Source: Desulfobacteraceae bacterium 4572_130 (lineage in GTDB: Bacteria > Desulfobacterota > Desulfobacteria > Desulfobacterales > Desulfobacteraceae). From it: DNA of 64,000 nucleotides. This document shows positions 28,305 to 38,189 of this stretch, in pieces. The DNA is taken from positions 1 through 64,000 of the forward strand of contig NBLN01000004.1 of the NCBI GenBank assembly GCA_002084425.1, in the 5' to 3' direction. The first letter of the stretch is position 1, and every line of letters starts with the position of its first letter. Made by a program: the position numbers and the translations under genes. The notes below the pieces were generated by a model. That model had not been told where the DNA came from. It searched no databases and saw only the letters and a list, made by a program, of their open reading frames with translations.

Positions 28305-28697
28305 ATGGAAGATTTACCAAAAGAGTTGGAAAAAGAAATAAAAAAATTATGTCAACCTGTTAAAATGGCAAAAAAAGGAGGGGCTGGGCTTTTCTTAATT
28401 AATGACTTTGGAAAAGTAAAGCCTGTGGGCTGGATTAAAACATTTATTGCTTTAATTAGTCTCACAACTTTTTTTATAACTTTACTTACTTTTTTATTAT
28501 ATTACCTTTACTCAGATCTTAAAATAGAGAAAATAAAACAAACCCAAAAACTTGTTGCAGCTGAAAAAAAAATTAATACTCTTATTAATGAAAAAGAAAT
28601 TCTTATGGCGCGCCTTGTGATTTCAGGAAATAATGTAGATTTAACTAACAATAAAAGTAATACAAAAATAACTACTAATAAAAATTCAAAAAAGTAA
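28305..28697 (+). CDS. Small single-pass membrane protein, hypothetical
   Basis: Not recognised. It has 130 residues: a charged N-terminus with a glycine patch (KKGGAGLFLINDFG, about 24-37), one strong membrane segment (about 46-69, IALISLTTFFITLLTFLLYY) and a coiled-coil-like tail (about 70-110), ending in an Asn/Thr/Lys-rich stretch. GAGGG precedes the ATG. It lies between an F1 repeat and the convergent tsaB gene. It is probably a real gene, because the codon pattern and ribosome site are good. Confidence 0.65.
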   Translation: MEDLPKELEKEIKKLCQPVKMAKKGGAGLFLINDFGKVKPVGWIKTFIALISLTTFFITLLTFLLYYLYSDLKIEKIKQTQKLVAAEKKINTLINEKEILMARLVISGNNVDLTNNKSNTKITTNKNSKK

Positions 28698-28748
28698 AAT
28701 AAAGATAAAAATTAATGGTATTGTATACTAAACTTACTATAAAAGGTT

Positions 28749-29450
28749 TCAATAACCAGATTGTTTTTTATTATAATTAACTTCAGCATCGGATTTGCGG
28801 ATATAGACCGGCACAATTGAGGAAAGACTCTGGGATAAAAGGTTAGGATTTTTAAAAACTATTTCTGCAAGAATATAAGCTTTAATATTATTTTGAAATC
28901 CAGAAGCAAAAACTGCTTTTTCACCATTTGTTTTTTTTATAATATCTTTAAAGGCAAGGGCTCCGGAACCTGCAAATAAAGTTTTTTCCCCTCCAGTCAA
29001 ATTAACAATTTTTTCAGGAGACAATGCCACTTCATTACTTTTTTCTAGAAGCATGCCATCTTTAAAATGATATAAAGCACAATAAACTTCATTTCTTTTT
29101 GCATCCATCATTGCACAAACAGGCAAAGAAGAAAAAGCCATTTGCCATGCAATGCCATCTAAACTTGATATACCTGCCACAGGTTTTGATGTAGCAAAGG
29201 CAAGTCCTTTTATAGTACTTATACCAATGCGAAGACCTGTAAAACTACCAGGACCCTTTGTAACAACAAATCCATCAATTTCTTCCACAGCTGTTCCAGC
29301 TCTTGTATCAAGCATATATTTAATCATATCCATAACAACTAGTGAATGAGTTGCTTTGTTTAAATAAAACTCTTCACAAACAAGTATTCCATCTTTAACA
29401 AGAGCTAAACTGCAGCTTTGTTCAGCTGTATCCAGGGCAAGTATTTTCAT
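28749..29450 (-). CDS. tsaB: tRNA threonylcarbamoyladenosine protein TsaB
   Basis: TsaB is the inactive TsaD paralogue required to form t6A on ANN-decoding tRNAs. The 233-residue protein has ILALDTAEQSCSLAL at the N-terminus, the VTKGPGSFTGLRIGISTIKGLA block (about 63-84) and VCAMMDAKRNEVY (about 112-124). The stop is convergent with the small membrane-protein gene. It lies downstream of lon on the same strand with a 151-bp gap. Confidence 0.93.
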   Translation of the reverse strand: MKILALDTAEQSCSLALVKDGILVCEEFYLNKATHSLVVMDMIKYMLDTRAGTAVEEIDGFVVTKGPGSFTGLRIGISTIKGLAFATSKPVAGISSLDGIAWQMAFSSLPVCAMMDAKRNEVYCALYHFKDGMLLEKSNEVALSPEKIVNLTGGEKTLFAGSGALAFKDIIKKTNGEKAVFASGFQNNIKAYILAEIVFKNPNLLSQSLSSIVPVYIRKSDAEVNYNKKQSGY

Positions 29451-29601
29451 AATTTAATAGTATGAGAATTTTTATTTTATTATTTTTTAAATAAATCTGT
29501 TTTTAAAATTATTTTAGTTCTTAATCACAAAAAATACAAAATTGCACAAACAAGACTTTATATTTCTTTCATGTATTTTAGTGCTTTTCCTATATTCTAG
29601 T

Positions 29602-31980
29602 TTATAATTCAAATGCTATGTTAAGTGCTTGGTCAACTTCTTTTATAGGGATAAATTTTATTTTATTTTTAACACTTGTAGGTATTTCATAAAGTTCTTT
29701 TTTATTTTTTTCAGGAATAATAATTGTTTTTATACCACCCCTTATAGCAGCAAGAGACTTTTCCTTTAGCCCGCCAATAGGAAGAACTCTTCCACGCAAA
29801 GATATTTCTCCCGTCATGGCAACCTTATTATTAACAGGCTTACCTGTTAGTGCAGAAACCAAAGCTGTTACCATAGCAATGCCTGCTGAAGGTCCATCCT
29901 TTGGTATAGCTCCTGCTGGAACATGAATATGAATATCTTTATTGTCAAATTGTTTCTTTTTTATATTATATTTTTCCATATTTGCCTTTGTATATGTAAG
30001 AGCAGCCTTTGCAGATTCCTGCATAACATCACCTATTTGTCCTGTAATAACAAGCTCGCCCTTACCATGGCATAATGATACTTCTATATATAAAATTTCA
30101 CCACCTACTTCTGTCCAGGCAAGACCTGTTACAAGCCCTGACTGACTTTCATCCTGATCAAGTTCATCAAGAAATTTTGGAGGACCAAGATATTTTGTAA
30201 GACTTTTTTTTGTAACCAGAAATTTACCTTTTTCACCTTCTGCTATTTTTCTTGCTATTTTTCTGCATATAGCACCAAGATTTCTTTCAAGATTTCTAAC
30301 ACCTGCTTCCAAAGTATATTCTGAAATAATAGATTTCATTGCACCAGGACTAATTTTAACAGATCTTCTAATAAGCCCATTATCCTTAATCTGCCTTGCA
30401 AAAAGATGTTTTGTTGCAATTTTTTCCTTTTCCTCCCTTGTATATCCGGGAATTCTAATTACCTCCATTCTATCAAGAAGAGGGGCTGGAATTGTATCTG
30501 TTATATTTGCTGTAAGAATAAATAAAACCTTGGAAAGATCAAAAGTCATATTAAGATAATGATCACTAAATTGAGAGTTTTGCTCTGGATCTAAAGCCTC
30601 AAGAAGGGCAGATGAAGGATCACCTCTAAAATCACTTCCAATTTTATCTATTTCATCCAGCATAAATACTGGATTTTTTATTCCACATTGCCTTAAATTT
30701 TGAAGAATTCTACCGGGCATTGCACCTATATAAGTTCTTCTATGACCACGAATTTCAGCCTCATCACGAATACCACCAAGAGAAATTCTTAAAAATTTGC
30801 GGCGCATAGCCTTGGAAATTGCCTGCCCAAGGGAAGTTTTTCCAACTCCAGGAGGACCAACAAAGCAAAGTATCTGCCCTTTTGTTTCAGGATTTAGCTT
30901 GCGAACACTTAGATATTCCAGAATGCGATCTTTTACTTTGTCTAGTCCATAATGATTTTTTTCAAGTATTTTACCTGCTTTTTCAATATCAAGAAAATCC
31001 TTTGTTGTTTTATTCCATGGCATTTCAACAATACAATCAAGATATGTTCGTATAACTGAAGCTTCTGAAGAATCAAAGTGCATTTGCTCTAAACGCTTAA
31101 GTTGTTTTAAAGATTCTTTTTCATGTTTTTCAGGCATTTTCGCCTTTTTAATCTTTTTTTTATAATCTTCTATTTCAGCAATTTTATCATCATTATCTCC
31201 TAATTCTTTATAAATAGCTCTAACCTGCTCACGAAGATAATAATCCCGCTGATTTTTTGAAATTTCATCTCTTACATCAGTTTGTATTTTTGCCTGAACA
31301 GTGGAAAGCTCAACTTCCCGTCCAAGAAAATCATTAACCAGCATTAATCGTTTTGTAGGATTTATTGTTTCAAAAATAAGTTGAGCTTCTTTTACCTTAA
31401 GTCTGAGATTAGATGCTACAAGATCTGCTAATTTCCCGGGAGATTCAATATCTTCAAGAAGAAGCCTTATATCGCTTGACATCTCTCCTCTGAGAGCTAA
31501 AATTTTTTCACTGCTTTCCCTGATATTTCTCATTAATGCTTGAATTTTAACACTAACATCAGATTCTTTAAGTTCTTTTTCCTTAATTAATTCAATCTCT
31601 ACCTGAAACCAGGAACGCTTTTTTTTGTATTCTTTTATTTTTGCCTTGGCAACTCCCTGAACAAGGGCTTTTATTCTTCCATCAGGCAATTTTAATATTT
31701 TCTGAATTCTTACAACACTGCCAATTTTATACAAATCTTCTGGTTTAGGATTTTCAACTTCTAATTTTTTCTGTGTTAAAACAAAAAGATATCGGTCGTC
31801 TTTTATGGCATGCTCAACTGCTTTTATGGATTTTTTTCTACCCACAAACAAAGGCAAAAGCATATCTGTAAAAATTACTACATCTCTTGCAGGCATCATT
31901 GGAAGTGTTGTGGGGATTTTATCAGGATCACTTTCCTTTCCTATTATTTGAATAAGTTCGTCCATATCTATTTCTGACAT
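29602..31980 (-). CDS. lon: ATP-dependent protease Lon
   Basis: Lon degrades misfolded and regulatory proteins in the cytoplasm. The 792-residue protein has a LON N domain (LPMMPARDVVIF..., about 24-210) and an AAA+ module with Walker A GPPGVGKTS (about 369-377) and Walker B FMLDEIDKI (about 433). The C-terminal Ser-Lys protease domain has the catalytic Ser in PKDGPSAG and Lys in GGLKEKSLAA. An AGGAG lies before the start. Length and motifs are normal. Confidence 0.97.
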   Translation of the reverse strand: MSEIDMDELIQIIGKESDPDKIPTTLPMMPARDVVIFTDMLLPLFVGRKKSIKAVEHAIKDDRYLFVLTQKKLEVENPKPEDLYKIGSVVRIQKILKLPDGRIKALVQGVAKAKIKEYKKKRSWFQVEIELIKEKELKESDVSVKIQALMRNIRESSEKILALRGEMSSDIRLLLEDIESPGKLADLVASNLRLKVKEAQLIFETINPTKRLMLVNDFLGREVELSTVQAKIQTDVRDEISKNQRDYYLREQVRAIYKELGDNDDKIAEIEDYKKKIKKAKMPEKHEKESLKQLKRLEQMHFDSSEASVIRTYLDCIVEMPWNKTTKDFLDIEKAGKILEKNHYGLDKVKDRILEYLSVRKLNPETKGQILCFVGPPGVGKTSLGQAISKAMRRKFLRISLGGIRDEAEIRGHRRTYIGAMPGRILQNLRQCGIKNPVFMLDEIDKIGSDFRGDPSSALLEALDPEQNSQFSDHYLNMTFDLSKVLFILTANITDTIPAPLLDRMEVIRIPGYTREEKEKIATKHLFARQIKDNGLIRRSVKISPGAMKSIISEYTLEAGVRNLERNLGAICRKIARKIAEGEKGKFLVTKKSLTKYLGPPKFLDELDQDESQSGLVTGLAWTEVGGEILYIEVSLCHGKGELVITGQIGDVMQESAKAALTYTKANMEKYNIKKKQFDNKDIHIHVPAGAIPKDGPSAGIAMVTALVSALTGKPVNNKVAMTGEISLRGRVLPIGGLKEKSLAAIRGGIKTIIIPEKNKKELYEIPTSVKNKIKFIPIKEVDQALNIAFEL

Positions 31981-32376
31981 TTAAACTCCTTTTATGATGG
32001 CAAAAATAAAAGCTCTAAAAAATACTATATATAGATTTTTGTTTTCAATAAAGTACTATAATTTGTATTATACAAGCTTGAAATAATACCATTTTTTTAT
32101 ATATTACCAAATTATGATTTTTTATTATTAATTAACTTTTAAAAATAAAACATTTTTTATTATTTACAACATTAAAACAAAGATTTTATGAAAAAATTTA
32201 TAACATTTATTTATTATTTTAATTTTGTTCAAAAAAAGAACTATAAAAAATGGTTTTTTTTAAAAAAAATAAAACTATGAAAAACATAAAAGGATAGAAA
32301 AAAATATAAAACCCTTTTTATATGGTTTTGTGCTTTTTGTGGTTAAAGAATAAATATAAAGAATTTATAAAAGGCA
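31981..32376. other. AT-rich intergenic region upstream of lon
   Basis: The 396 bp hold no gene. They must contain the lon promoter, but no clear heat-shock or sigma-70 pair stands out. A degraded copy of a CACGAAA-type dispersed repeat lies near 32275-32345. Confidence 0.4.
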
Positions 32377-32990
32377 TTAATTCTTATTTTCTTTTCCAAG
32401 AAGAATTGGTGGTATGGTTGGCAGGGTAAAATATGGTGCAAATTTATTATATACTTGTCCTAATTTTTGAACTTTTTCTGTTCCTTTTAAAACAAATTTA
32501 AGGACTTTATTTATTCTGGAATTTTTATCTAAAAGATTATCAAAAAATTCCTTTAATCTGTTTTTTGTTCCCTCATTAATTTCTTTTTTGTCTTGTAAAA
32601 CAGCTTTTTCCAGCTCATTAAAACATATAAACAATCAGAAGTTAAAAAAAACTGATGAAGCATATATTGAATTTGCTGTCCCCCAAAATCCCAAATATGA
32701 GCTTTAAAATTAGTTTTATCATTAATTTTAAATTTCCAATTAGAAATGTTGTTAATTTTGTTAATTTTTATAGGGGAGAAATATCTTTGAGTTGTTAAAT
32801 TAGTTAAATCTTGTAACAAAGAAATAATAGAATTCAGATTTTTTATTTTGCATTGATATAAACTTAATTTTGTAACTTTATTGTTCTGATCCAATATATA
32901 GCCTTGCTCAAAAAATCTAATTCCCTTTAATTTCTTTAACTTTATATTTAATATTTTTTGTATTTTTTTAATAATATCAAGATCTGACAT
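32377..32990 (-). pseudogene. Remnant of an LRR-Roc/COR GTPase gene
   Basis: Two overlapping frames appear to be pieces of one gene. The first (32990 to 32553) has leucine-rich-repeat-like sequence (LSLYQCKIKNLNSI...). A Roc G3-type block follows (AHIWDFGGQQIQYMLHQFFL), then the frame becomes random. The second (32634 to 32377) carries a typical C-terminal end (LEKAVLQDKKEINEG..., FTLPTIPPILLGKE). The NKxD motif and the whole COR domain are missing, so both an internal deletion and a frameshift are needed. Not functional as a GTPase. Confidence 0.65.
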
Positions 32991-33055
32991 GATTTTATTC
33001 CTATTTGGTTAATTGCAAATAATAAAATATTGAAAAAATGAATATTAAATCATTA

Positions 33056-34111
33056 TCATATCTCAGGAAAATTTTTTGAAACAAAATTTTTTAAATTTTT
33101 ATTTTTTGTTTTTATAATTATTAAACATTCTGTATTTTTAAGCTTATTTATCAGTTTAAGACCTTTTTTATATTTCATAACCATTAAAGCAGTTGCAAGA
33201 CCATCTGCAAAAGTGCATGTATCTGCAATTACAGAAGCACTTATAACTTTGCTTGTTGATGGATATCCTGTTTTAGGATTAATAATATGGGAAAACTCTT
33301 TTTCCTTAATTTTGATAAAATTTCTGTAATTACCACTTGTTGCCATTGCCTTGTTATTAAGTTTTATTTTTTTGTAAATTGATTGAGATTGAAAATTTTT
33401 TAAAGGCATGGTTATTCCAACTTTCCAGAATTTTTTATTTCTTTTTTTTCCAAAAGCAAAAACTTCTCCTCCTATTTCCACAAAAAAATTTTTAAAACCA
33501 TGATTTTTTAAAAGTTTTGAAACAGCATCAACTCCATAGCCTTTTGCAATAGAACCAAGATCAAGTGATAATAAAGAATTTTGTTTTAAAATTTTATTTT
33601 TTGAAATATGAATTTTATTAAACCCTGTATTTTTTAAAATATTATTAATTAATTTTTTTTCAGGAATTTTTAAAATTTCTTTTTTTGTTTTAAAACCCCA
33701 AAGTTTTACAAGAGGTTTAACTGTGCCATCCCAGGAACCATTTGTGATTTTAAATAAATTTTCAGCTTTTTTTAATATAAAAAAAAAATCTATAGACGGT
33801 TTAAAAAAAATATTTGCTCTAGTTTTATTAAAAACAGAAAGTTCACTATTTTCTAAGAAACAAGACATGGTATTATTTATCATTTTTAAACGCATATCTA
33901 TTTTTTGCTTTAAAATAAAAGTGTTTAAATTATTTTTTCCAAACACCTGTATATTATAAAATGTTCCCATGGTTTTGCCGGAAATCAAATATTTTTTTTC
34001 AAGTAAAGTTTTTGATAAACATATGGATGGAAATACAGCTAGGAAAAATACTAAGAAAGGTAAGATAAAATACTTATAATTATTAATCTTAAAACACAAT
34101 TTTAATAGCAT
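33056..34111 (-). CDS. apbE: FAD:protein FMN transferase ApbE
   Basis: ApbE attaches FMN to Thr residues of extracytoplasmic flavoproteins such as Nqr/Rnf subunits. The 351-residue protein has a signal segment (about 12-34), then KTMGTFYNIQV (about 46-56), LDLGSIAKGYGVD (about 182-194), the EIGGEVFAFG block (about 211-220), HIINPKTGYP and the metal-site region TCTFADGLATALM. No flavoprotein target gene is in the window. The CRISPR array begins 125 bp upstream of its start. Confidence 0.92.
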   Translation of the reverse strand: MLLKLCFKINNYKYFILPFLVFFLAVFPSICLSKTLLEKKYLISGKTMGTFYNIQVFGKNNLNTFILKQKIDMRLKMINNTMSCFLENSELSVFNKTRANIFFKPSIDFFFILKKAENLFKITNGSWDGTVKPLVKLWGFKTKKEILKIPEKKLINNILKNTGFNKIHISKNKILKQNSLLSLDLGSIAKGYGVDAVSKLLKNHGFKNFFVEIGGEVFAFGKKRNKKFWKVGITMPLKNFQSQSIYKKIKLNNKAMATSGNYRNFIKIKEKEFSHIINPKTGYPSTSKVISASVIADTCTFADGLATALMVMKYKKGLKLINKLKNTECLIIIKTKNKNLKNFVSKNFPEI

Positions 34112-34132
34112 CCTTAATTTAAATTAAAAACT

Positions 34133-34190
34133 ATAAAACTTATAACCACGAAATACACGAAAAGGCACGAAAAGGCACGAAAATATAAAG
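34133..34190 (+). repeat. CACGAAA-type dispersed repeat, left of CRISPR array
   Basis: Contains AACTATAAAACTTATAACCA followed by several CACGAAA units (CACGAAAAGG twice). An inverted, diverged copy lies at about 46742-46822 on the far side of the CRISPR-Cas island. A degraded one lies near 32275-32345. Confidence 0.6.
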
Positions 34191-34236
34191 CTCTTTGAGG
34201 TCGTGATAGTTACAGACCAACCTTTTAATATAGGTT

Positions 34237-37103
34237 GTTTCAATCCTTTATTTAGTGGAAGTGTCTCTGAAATAGGACTATGTGAATCCACAACATCCTG
34301 AATAGTCTTGGGTTTCAATCCTTTGTTTAATGGAAGTGTCTCTGAAATAGAATACTAACTAAAATAGTACAAGAATTACATCGAGGTTTCAATCCTTTGT
34401 TTAATGGAAGTGTCTCTGAAATACAATTATATAGGCACTGGAGAAATGTTTATACTCAGTTTCAATCCTTTGTTTAATGGAAGTGTCTCTGAAATAATTT
34501 ACCCTAAATTCTAACATTTAAACTTTTTTGTGTTTCAATCCTTTGTTTAATGGAAGTGTCTCTGAAATCTGTGCTTACAGCTTTACTTGAACATCTATAT
34601 TGTGGTTTCAATCCTTTGTTTAATGGAAGTGTCTCTGAAATATAACCTAAATATAATTCTATTAGGTTAAGATTGTTGTTTCAATCCTTTGTTTAATGGA
34701 AGTGTCTCTGAAATTTTTATTTTAATGGTTTAGTTAGTAAACAAACTATGTTTCAATCCTTTGTTTAATGGAAGTGTCTCTGAAATTCTTATACTTATAT
34801 TTTTGCTTACAATTTCAGCATGTTTCAATCCTTTGTTTAATGGAAGTGTCTCTGAAATCCGAGGATTTAACACAGTTAGCCCGTGCTATGATGATGTTTC
34901 AATCCTTTGTTTAATGGAAGTGTCTCTGAAATAACTTTCAAGATTGTGTTCTTTTATTTTAGCCTTAAGAGTTTCAATCCTTTGTTTAATGGAAGTGTCT
35001 CTGAAATAAGCTGTAAGCACAGGTTCGTATATTTCTACATGGGTTTCAATCCTTTGTTTAATGGAAGTGTCTCTGAAATCTTAAACAAGGGTATATAAAA
35101 AGTTTGGATTATTGTTTCAATCCTTTGTTTAATGGAAGTGTCTCTGAAATTGGCAATTTCAAAAGAATATCCGCTCTTGTCCCATCTGGTTTCAATCCTT
35201 TGTTTAATGGAAGTGTCTCTGAAATAATATGATAAGCCTTGTGAAAATACAAACCTATTGGTTTCAATCCTTTGTTTAATGGAAGTGTCTCTGAAATATA
35301 ATAGAACAATCCTTTTTGTTCATTATGTGTGGCTTGTTTCAATCCTTTGTTTAATGGAAGTGTCTCTGAAATAGATTGAAAAAAAGCACTTTATTATCTG
35401 ATTATGAAAGTTTCAATCCTTTGTTTAATGGAAGTGTCTCTGAAATCAAATTCGTAGCAAGACGCATTGTTTTTCTTTTCAGTTTCAATCCTTTGTTTAA
35501 TGGAAGTGTCTCTGAAATTGTATCAATAGCAGCAGTAACATCTGATTGACTTGCGTTTCAATCCTTTGTTTAATGGAAGTGTCTCTGAAATTTGTGCCTG
35601 CAAAATAGAACTGGGGAGATCAATTAAAGGTTTCAATCCTTTGTTTAATGGAAGTGTCTCTGAAATAGCAAGATGTAATAATAGTATATGAGGGGCTTAC
35701 AGTTTCAATCCTTTGTTTAATGGAAGTGTCTCTGAAATAAGTGTCTCTGAAATCATTAGAAAATACAAATTCAACAACACCATGGTCATAGTTTCAATCC
35801 TTTGTTTAATGGAAGTGTCTCTGAAATAATTCTTGAAACTCAACTTTAACTTGCCCCTCAACTTCGTTTCAATCCTTTGTTTAATGGAAGTGTCTCTGAA
35901 ATTTTAAACAGATTTGTCTGTAAGTGAAGACCCCTGATTGTTTCAATCCTTTGTTTAATGGAAGTGTCTCTGAAATAAGACATGAAGATCATGATCATTA
36001 GGAGTCTCTGAATGTTTCAATCCTTTGTTTAATGGAAGTGTCTTTCAATCCTTTGTTTAATGGAAGTGTCTCTGAAATCTTCATAGACTGCAATTGATCA
36101 TTTACAAGATCAGAGTTTCAATCCTTTGTTTAATGGAAGTGTCTCTGAAATTACCGTCCATTAAATTAATTACAGCATTTTCCTCAATGTTTCAATCCTT
36201 TGTTTAATGGAAGTGTCTCTGAAATGGCTGTATTTAATGCTTGTTCCCCACCTTCTTGTTTGTTTCAATCCTTTGTTTAATGGAAGTGTCTCTGAAATCT
36301 TTTTTCTTATTTTTTTAAAAAAAAACAATTATTGTTTCAATCCTTTGTTTAATGGAAGTGTCTCTGAAATCGTAGTTAATGGAAAATCATCTGAATAATC
36401 ATTCTTTTTGTTTCAATCCTTTGTTTAATGGAAGTGTCTCTGAAATAATTAATTATTTCTGCTGTTTTGGAGGGAGTTGAAAGTTTCAATCCTTTGTTTA
36501 ATGGAAGTGTCTCTGAAATTTTTTTATCCATTTTATATCCACTCCAGTATTTTATCGTTTCAATCCTTTGTTTAATGGAAGTGTCTCTGAAATTGTTTCT
36601 TTTATTTTTTAGCATTTAACCCCCTTAATGTTTCAATCCTTTGTTTAATGGAAGTGTCTCTGAAATTGGTGATGCAAGAAAACAAGTTTTTCAGGAAATG
36701 AGTTTCAATCCTTTGTTTAATGGAAGTGTCTCTGAAATAAAATAAAATTTCCTACCATTAATAAATTCACTAATTGTTTCAATCCTTTGTTTAATGGAAG
36801 TGTCTCTGAAATTTACAGGCTATAAATGTTTCCAATTCAAAAAATATAGTTTCAATCCTTTGTTTAATGGAAGTGTCTCTGAAATATCAATCAGACTTGT
36901 TGAAACAACAGGCAGATTTTGGTTTCAATCCTTTGTTTAATGGAAGTGTCTCTGAAATAATTCACGTCTTTTTTGTCAATTATTCGGTATTTCTCGTTTC
37001 AATCCTTTGTTTAATGGAAGTGTCTCTGAAATAATTTTAAGGATATCACCAATAATAAAAGGATATGTTTCAATCCTTTGTTTAATGGAAGTGTCTCTGA
37101 AAT
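34237..37103 (-). CRISPR. CRISPR array, 40 repeats, type I-B
   Basis: The 37-bp repeat reads GTTTCAATCC...GTGTCTCTGAAAT on the plus strand, so the crRNA-sense strand ends in ATTGAAAC, the usual I-B 5' handle. I count 40 repeats and 38 real spacers, mostly 34-38 bp. The repeat at 34237-34273 has two mismatches (TTTATTTAGT), which marks the leader-distal end. The array is therefore transcribed on the minus strand from near 37.1 kb, in line with the cas genes. Irregularities are a 15-bp partial repeat inside the gap at 35739-35790, and a truncated repeat fused to the next without a spacer at 36014-36078. Confidence 0.98.
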
Positions 37104-37285
37104 ACGCTTTATATTGAAATCTTAAATATAACAGGTACTTACCTTTAGTTCCCAAAATGTTTTTTTTTGAAATTTTCATTGTTTTTTAATAAATTCTCAT
37201 GTTTTTTTTATCCCCAGAATTTCCGAAATTCCTTTGTTCGCAATGTCAAAGAACAATAATTTATTTTTTAATTAATAAATTTGTC
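37104..37285 (-). promoter_or_regulatory. CRISPR leader region
   Basis: This 182-bp AT-rich sequence lies between the newest repeat (37067-37103) and cas4. It has runs of T, which are A-runs on the transcribed strand. Position, polarity and composition identify it as the leader with the array promoter; no exact promoter hexamers are assigned. Confidence 0.7.
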
Positions 37286-37867
37286 CTAGAATTCACATAA
37301 ATTTTTATAGGTGCAATCAAAACATTTATTTTTATACTTTGTAGGATTTGGAAAATAATTTTTTTCAAGGATTTCAAATATTTCCTCTACTGTTTTTTTT
37401 GCCTTGTCCTTTTGTTGTTTCCCTATTTTTATTTCTATTAATTTATTTTTTGTCCGCACATAAACTAAATATGCCCTTTCCACTTTTTTCTTATAATTTT
37501 CTTCTATTAATAATGAATAAAGTGCTTGTTGCATTTTATATGTCGTAAAAATTTTATTCTGCCAAAATGAATATTTATAATCAAGAGGTGCTGCCAAATT
37601 ATTTTCAAAAAATAAAACTTCATCAATCCTTCCCTTTAATCTTAATTTTTCAGATATTAAATATTCATCTATTTTTTTATCAACACATCCTATTTTTTTT
37701 CTTATGTAGTCTTTGTTTTGGACCATTTTTGCATTATGAATATTTCTTCCTTTTATTACAAGATGCCTGTCTTCTTCGTTTTGCTCTATTTTTAAAACAT
37801 TCATATAATAAATGAATCTTGGACAAAACATATATTCAATCACTTCTGATGGCGTTATATAAATCAT
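37286..37867 (-). CDS. cas4: Cas4 exonuclease of the adaptation module
   Basis: Cas4 trims prespacers and helps choose the PAM. The 193-residue protein has one N-terminal cluster Cys (YMFCPRF, about 15) and three C-terminal Cys (CFDCTYKNLC, about 182-191) for the 4Fe-4S cluster. The RecB-type nuclease residues are in GRIDEV (about 79) and PLDYK (about 94). Its start overlaps the cas2 stop by 4 bp. It is the gene nearest the leader. Confidence 0.92.
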   Translation of the reverse strand: MIYITPSEVIEYMFCPRFIYYMNVLKIEQNEEDRHLVIKGRNIHNAKMVQNKDYIRKKIGCVDKKIDEYLISEKLRLKGRIDEVLFFENNLAAPLDYKYSFWQNKIFTTYKMQQALYSLLIEENYKKKVERAYLVYVRTKNKLIEIKIGKQQKDKAKKTVEEIFEILEKNYFPNPTKYKNKCFDCTYKNLCEF

Positions 37868-38154
37868 ACAAAAAATGCTTTAATTTCATCTGTTATGAGT
37901 TTTTTATCAAAGGCTTGTCCAAGCAAAATACAATTTTTAAAATCATCTCTGCACATGGGAAAAATATAAACAGAATCTGTTTTTTTATTTATAACATCTT
38001 CAATTTGTGCGTTAATTTCTTTTCTCTGGGCAGGATTTAACTCTCCAAGAAAAACAGATTTTTGAACTCTGTAAATTCCTGCTTGTTTGCAAAACTTTAC
38101 GACTTTATTTCGCGATTTTGTAATTGAAATATCATACATCACCCAGGTTAACAT
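37864..38154 (-). CDS. cas2: Cas2 spacer-integration protein
   Basis: Cas2 is the central dimer of the Cas1-Cas2 integrase. The 96-residue protein starts MLTWVMYDIS, the ferredoxin-like first strand with Asp8, and continues with RVQKSVFLGEL (about 29-39), typical of the family. It is translation-coupled to cas4 and begins 35 bp after cas1. Confidence 0.94.
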   Translation of the reverse strand: MLTWVMYDISITKSRNKVVKFCKQAGIYRVQKSVFLGELNPAQRKEINAQIEDVINKKTDSVYIFPMCRDDFKNCILLGQAFDKKLITDEIKAFFV

Positions 38155-38189
38155 ATTTTTGCCACTTTATTTAAGAAAACTTTGAATTA

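Noticed and set aside
34124-34318. A 64-residue frame ending CLFVPFRVFRGYKF
   Set aside because: It is made of the first CRISPR spacer, a repeat and the CACGAAA-type dispersed repeat.
36307-36330. The A/T-only spacer near 36299-36333 as an array defect
   Set aside because: It has normal length and sits between two perfect repeats, so it is counted as an ordinary low-complexity spacer.
34237-37103. Self-targeting spacers
   Set aside because: By eye I found no spacer matching the rest of this window. A genome-wide search would be needed and was not possible.
34907-37179. Several 60-80 residue frames on both strands within the CRISPR array, with repeated motifs such as FNPLFNGSVSEI or ISETLPLNKGLK
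   Set aside because: They are translations of the CRISPR repeat and spacers, not genes.
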